From Methylocystis sp. (lineage in GTDB: Bacteria > Pseudomonadota > Alphaproteobacteria > Rhizobiales > Beijerinckiaceae): a stretch of DNA of 7,457 bases. Positions 5,618-7,457 of this stretch are shown here, piece by piece. Both the position numbers and the translations under genes were made by a program. Below the pieces are notes generated by a model. It saw only the letters and a program-made list of their open reading frames with translations, did no database searches and was not told the DNA's origin. Every line of letters starts with the position of its first letter. Positions within the stretch are counted from its first letter, which is position 1. The stretch spans positions 1 to 7,457 of the forward strand of contig JALRFG010000098.1 of the NCBI GenBank assembly GCA_023253795.1, written 5' to 3'.

Positions 5618-5857
5618 ATGCTGCTTTCTCGCAAATTTTTGATTTTATCATTATTGACGATTTGCGCAGGCTGCAGCTCGACAACCGGCGGACGCGTGGA
5701 TGAGCGCGGTTACGCCAATGCCGCAAAATACCAGTCTCTCGACGCCTACCAGCTCTGCACGGAAGAGCATCCCGGCGAACTGGAGAAATGCGAAGCGCTC
5801 GTCAAGCTGATGGACGATGACAAGAAGCGTCTGGATCGCGTCACGGCGTCGAAATAG
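5618..5857 (+). CDS. Small lipoprotein preceding the hyp genes
   Basis: The 79-residue product starts MLLSRKFLILSLLTICAGCS, a typical lipoprotein signal: positive N-terminus, hydrophobic core, and Cys19 after ICAG. Cysteine at the -3 position of the lipobox is unusual but tolerable. Serine follows Cys19, which would favour the outer membrane by the general sorting rule. The mature part has a Gly/Ser/Thr linker and then a polar, mostly helical segment with Cys47 and Cys58 (QLCTEEHPGELEKCEAL), ten residues apart, and an acidic/basic C-terminus (DDDKKRLDR). An in-frame ATG at 5531 would add 29 residues but overlaps the promoter and hides the signal peptide, so 5618 is preferred; GGA at 5606-5608 is a weak ribosome site. 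It ends 21 bases before hypA and is probably cotranscribed. No family is recognised. Confidence 0.72.
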   Translation: MLLSRKFLILSLLTICAGCSSTTGGRVDERGYANAAKYQSLDAYQLCTEEHPGELEKCEALVKLMDDDKKRLDRVTASK

Positions 5858-5878
5858 TTCGGTCCTGCCGTTAACGTC

Positions 5879-6220
5879 ATGCATGAATTGACCCTGGCCC
5901 GAGAGATCGTCGCCATTGTCCAGATGGCGGCGCAAAACCAGAGCATCCATCATATCAGAAGAGTTCGCGTCGAGCTGGGCGCCTTCGGACATGTCGAAGA
6001 AAAGGCGCTTCAATTCGCCTTCACGGCAGCCGTCAACGGCACGCTTGCGGCGGGATCTCTTCTCGAAATTTCACGTCTCCCCGGTCAAGCCTGGTGCTAT
6101 GATTGCAACAAAACCGTTGCGCTCTCAACGCGGCTCGCCCCCTGCCCACTGTGTGGCGGCGAAAAGCTTGATGTCATCGGCGGCAACGAGTTGCGGGTTG
6201 TTGATATGGAGGTCGAATAA
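5879..6220 (+). CDS. hypA: Hydrogenase nickel incorporation protein HypA
   Basis: HypA works with HypB to insert nickel into the large subunit of [NiFe]-hydrogenases in the cytoplasm. The 113-residue length fits the family. The N-terminus is the hallmark Met-His-Glu (MHELTLAREIV), in which His2 is a nickel ligand; this fixes the start even though the ribosome site is weak. The central part (VRVELGAFGHVEEKALQFAF) matches HypA. The zinc site consists of two CxxC pairs at Cys73/Cys76 (WCYDCNK) and Cys89/Cys92 (PCPLCGG), all four present. It follows the lipoprotein gene by 21 bases and its TAA shares one base with the hypB ATG (TAATG), so the two are translationally coupled. No hydrogenase structural genes are in the window. 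Confidence 0.96.
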   Translation: MHELTLAREIVAIVQMAAQNQSIHHIRRVRVELGAFGHVEEKALQFAFTAAVNGTLAAGSLLEISRLPGQAWCYDCNKTVALSTRLAPCPLCGGEKLDVIGGNELRVVDMEVE

Positions 6221-7038
6221 TGTGCGGGATTTGCGGCTGCGGCGATACGCCGGGTCATAACCATACGCACGATCATCCGCATAAACATGCGCATTCTCAT
6301 GGCGCGCAGCCAATGCCGATGACTGACGCCGCCAATGAGCAGACGGCAAATCTCGATCAGACGCGCCTCATTCAAATTGAACGTGATGTCTACGCCGCCA
6401 ATAATATTCATGCACAGAACAATCGCCAGCGCTTGCTGAAGAAACGAATGCTCGCTCTTAATCTTGTATCCAGCCCCGGATCGGGCAAAACAACGCTGCT
6501 GGTAAGATTGATTGAGCAGATGCAACAGCGTTCGCCAATCCTGGTCATTGAAGGCGATCAACAGACAGATGCAGACGCCAGACGCATCCGCGCGACAGGC
6601 GTTCCGGCAATCCAAATCAACACGGGTAAAGGATGTCATCTCGACGCGCATATGGTCGGCCATGCGCTTGATGATTTACCTCCCGCTGCGGATGGCGTCC
6701 TGTTCATTGAAAATGTTGGGAATCTCGTTTGTCCCGCCGGCTTTGATCTTGGCGAAGCGCATAAGATTGTCGTGCTCTCGGTAACGGAAGGCGAAGACAA
6801 GCCGCTCAAATATCCAGATATTTTTGCCGCCGCGGATCTTATGGTCCTCAATAAATCCGATTTATTGCCCCATCTCGATTTTAACGTCGATGAATGCATG
6901 TCGAACGCTCGACGCGTTAATCCGGGCATAAATATTCTCATAGCCTCCGCCCGTACGGGTGAGGGGCTCTCGGCGCTCTGCGCCTGGATTGAAACGCGCA
7001 TGACATCGACGCTGAGCGCCAACATCGCGGCTCCATGA
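6220..7038 (+). CDS. hypB: Hydrogenase nickel incorporation GTPase HypB
   Basis: HypB is the GTPase that stores and hands over nickel with HypA during [NiFe]-hydrogenase maturation. The 272-residue protein begins MCGICGCG, the CxxCGC high-affinity nickel motif, then has an alternating histidine stretch at 13-27 (eight histidines, GHNHTHDHPHKHAHSHG). The G domain begins near 75. The P-loop is SSPGSGKTT at 84-92, the Switch/Walker B region includes EGDQQTDAD (111-119), the metal site linking dimers is Cys139-His140 (KGCHLDAH) with Cys171 (VGNLVCPAG), and the guanine motif is NKSD at 211-214. Having both the CxxCGC site and the histidine stretch suggests nickel delivery plus storage. GGAGGT at 6208-6213 is a strong ribosome site placed inside the end of hypA. 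The stop overlaps the hypF start by ATGA. Confidence 0.97.
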   Translation: MCGICGCGDTPGHNHTHDHPHKHAHSHGAQPMPMTDAANEQTANLDQTRLIQIERDVYAANNIHAQNNRQRLLKKRMLALNLVSSPGSGKTTLLVRLIEQMQQRSPILVIEGDQQTDADARRIRATGVPAIQINTGKGCHLDAHMVGHALDDLPPAADGVLFIENVGNLVCPAGFDLGEAHKIVVLSVTEGEDKPLKYPDIFAAADLMVLNKSDLLPHLDFNVDECMSNARRVNPGINILIASARTGEGLSALCAWIETRMTSTLSANIAAP

Positions 7039-7457
7039 GGAAAAAGACGCCCGAACGGTTAAGGATAAAGGTTTTCGGAACCGTACAAGGCGTTGGCTTT
7101 CGGCCGCATGCTTTCAAACTCGCGCAGAAGCTCGATTTAAGCGGCTTCGTGCGCAACGACGGCGCCGGCGCAATGATCGAGGTCGAGGGCGGCAACGCGC
7201 GTCTTTTCGTACAACAGCTTTCGCATGATACGCCGCCAGGCGCCGTGATAAACGAGATCACGGTTGAATCCATTTTATCAAAGCCGGACGCCAGGTTTAT
7301 AATTGAAACCAGCATCCGTGAAGAATCACAAACCTGCATCGGTCCCGATGTCGCCACCTGTCCGGATTGCCTCACCGATCTGTTCAATCCCGACAGTCGT
7401 TTCTATCATTATCCATTTACGACCTGTGCATATTGCGGCCCAAGATTCACCATCGCG
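7035..7457 (+). CDS. hypF: Carbamoyltransferase HypF, N-terminal part (3' truncated by window)
   Basis: HypF turns carbamoyl phosphate and ATP into the carbamoyl group that HypE converts to the cyanide ligands of the hydrogenase iron. Only 141 residues of about 750 are present and the frame is open at the window end. Residues about 8-95 are the acylphosphatase-like domain: VFGTVQGVGFRPHAF with the catalytic Arg23, and SGFVRND with the catalytic Asn41. Next comes the first zinc-finger unit, Cys109/Cys112 (TCPDCLTDLF) and Cys131/Cys134 (TTCAYCGPRFTI), separated by exactly 18 residues as in the family. The YrdC-like and Kae1-like domains lie beyond the window. The ATG lies in an ATGA overlap with hypB, indicating translational coupling in a hypABF operon. 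Confidence 0.95.
   Translation, partial: MRKKTPERLRIKVFGTVQGVGFRPHAFKLAQKLDLSGFVRNDGAGAMIEVEGGNARLFVQQLSHDTPPGAVINEITVESILSKPDARFIIETSIREESQTCIGPDVATCPDCLTDLFNPDSRFYHYPFTTCAYCGPRFTIA

Overview
The window looks like chromosome from an alphaproteobacterium of the Hyphomicrobiales (Rhizobiales) type. Three things point there: a ChvG-like sensor kinase directly followed by a short HPr kinase, a mannose-type EIIA and HPr; a downstream ABC exporter resembling the cyclic beta-1,2-glucan exporter NdvA/ChvA; and a GC-rich base composition. A methanotroph or other Beijerinckiaceae/Methylocystaceae relative would fit, but the genus is a guess.

Region 1 (1-3894, all plus strand) is a signalling and envelope block. 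The C-terminal half of a ChvG-type histidine kinase overlaps hprK by ATGA. After a 274-base gap containing a strong hairpin come a mannose-family EIIA and HPr (overlapping by GTGA), then an ndvA-like ABC exporter 23 bases later. No sugar-transporting EIIB/EIIC is present, so the PTS proteins look like the regulatory alphaproteobacterial PTS branch. HprK would phosphorylate HPr on Ser61, and the phosphorelay would act through His30 of HPr and His9 of EIIA.

Region 2 (3895-5617) is a patchwork of small, mostly unrecognised membrane or secreted proteins on both strands. It holds a possible 26-residue single-helix protein, a two-helix membrane protein with a C-terminal GYF_2-like domain, a convergent minus-strand two-helix protein that seems broken by a one-base frameshift, a candidate 28-residue minus-strand ORF, and a secreted His-rich 81-residue protein ending at a 14-bp perfect hairpin. 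Two inverted repeats lie upstream of the GYF gene.

Region 3 (5531-7457) is the start of a [NiFe]-hydrogenase maturation operon. A plausible sigma70-like promoter precedes a small lipoprotein gene, followed closely by hypA, hypB and the beginning of hypF, which runs off the window. HypA and HypB deliver nickel; HypF begins synthesis of the cyanide ligands of the active-site iron. HypB carries both an N-terminal CxxCGC motif and a histidine stretch.

Most of the window is recognisable. The least explained part is the small-protein cluster between ndvA and hypA. I see no tRNA, rRNA, CRISPR array, insertion sequence or phage gene.
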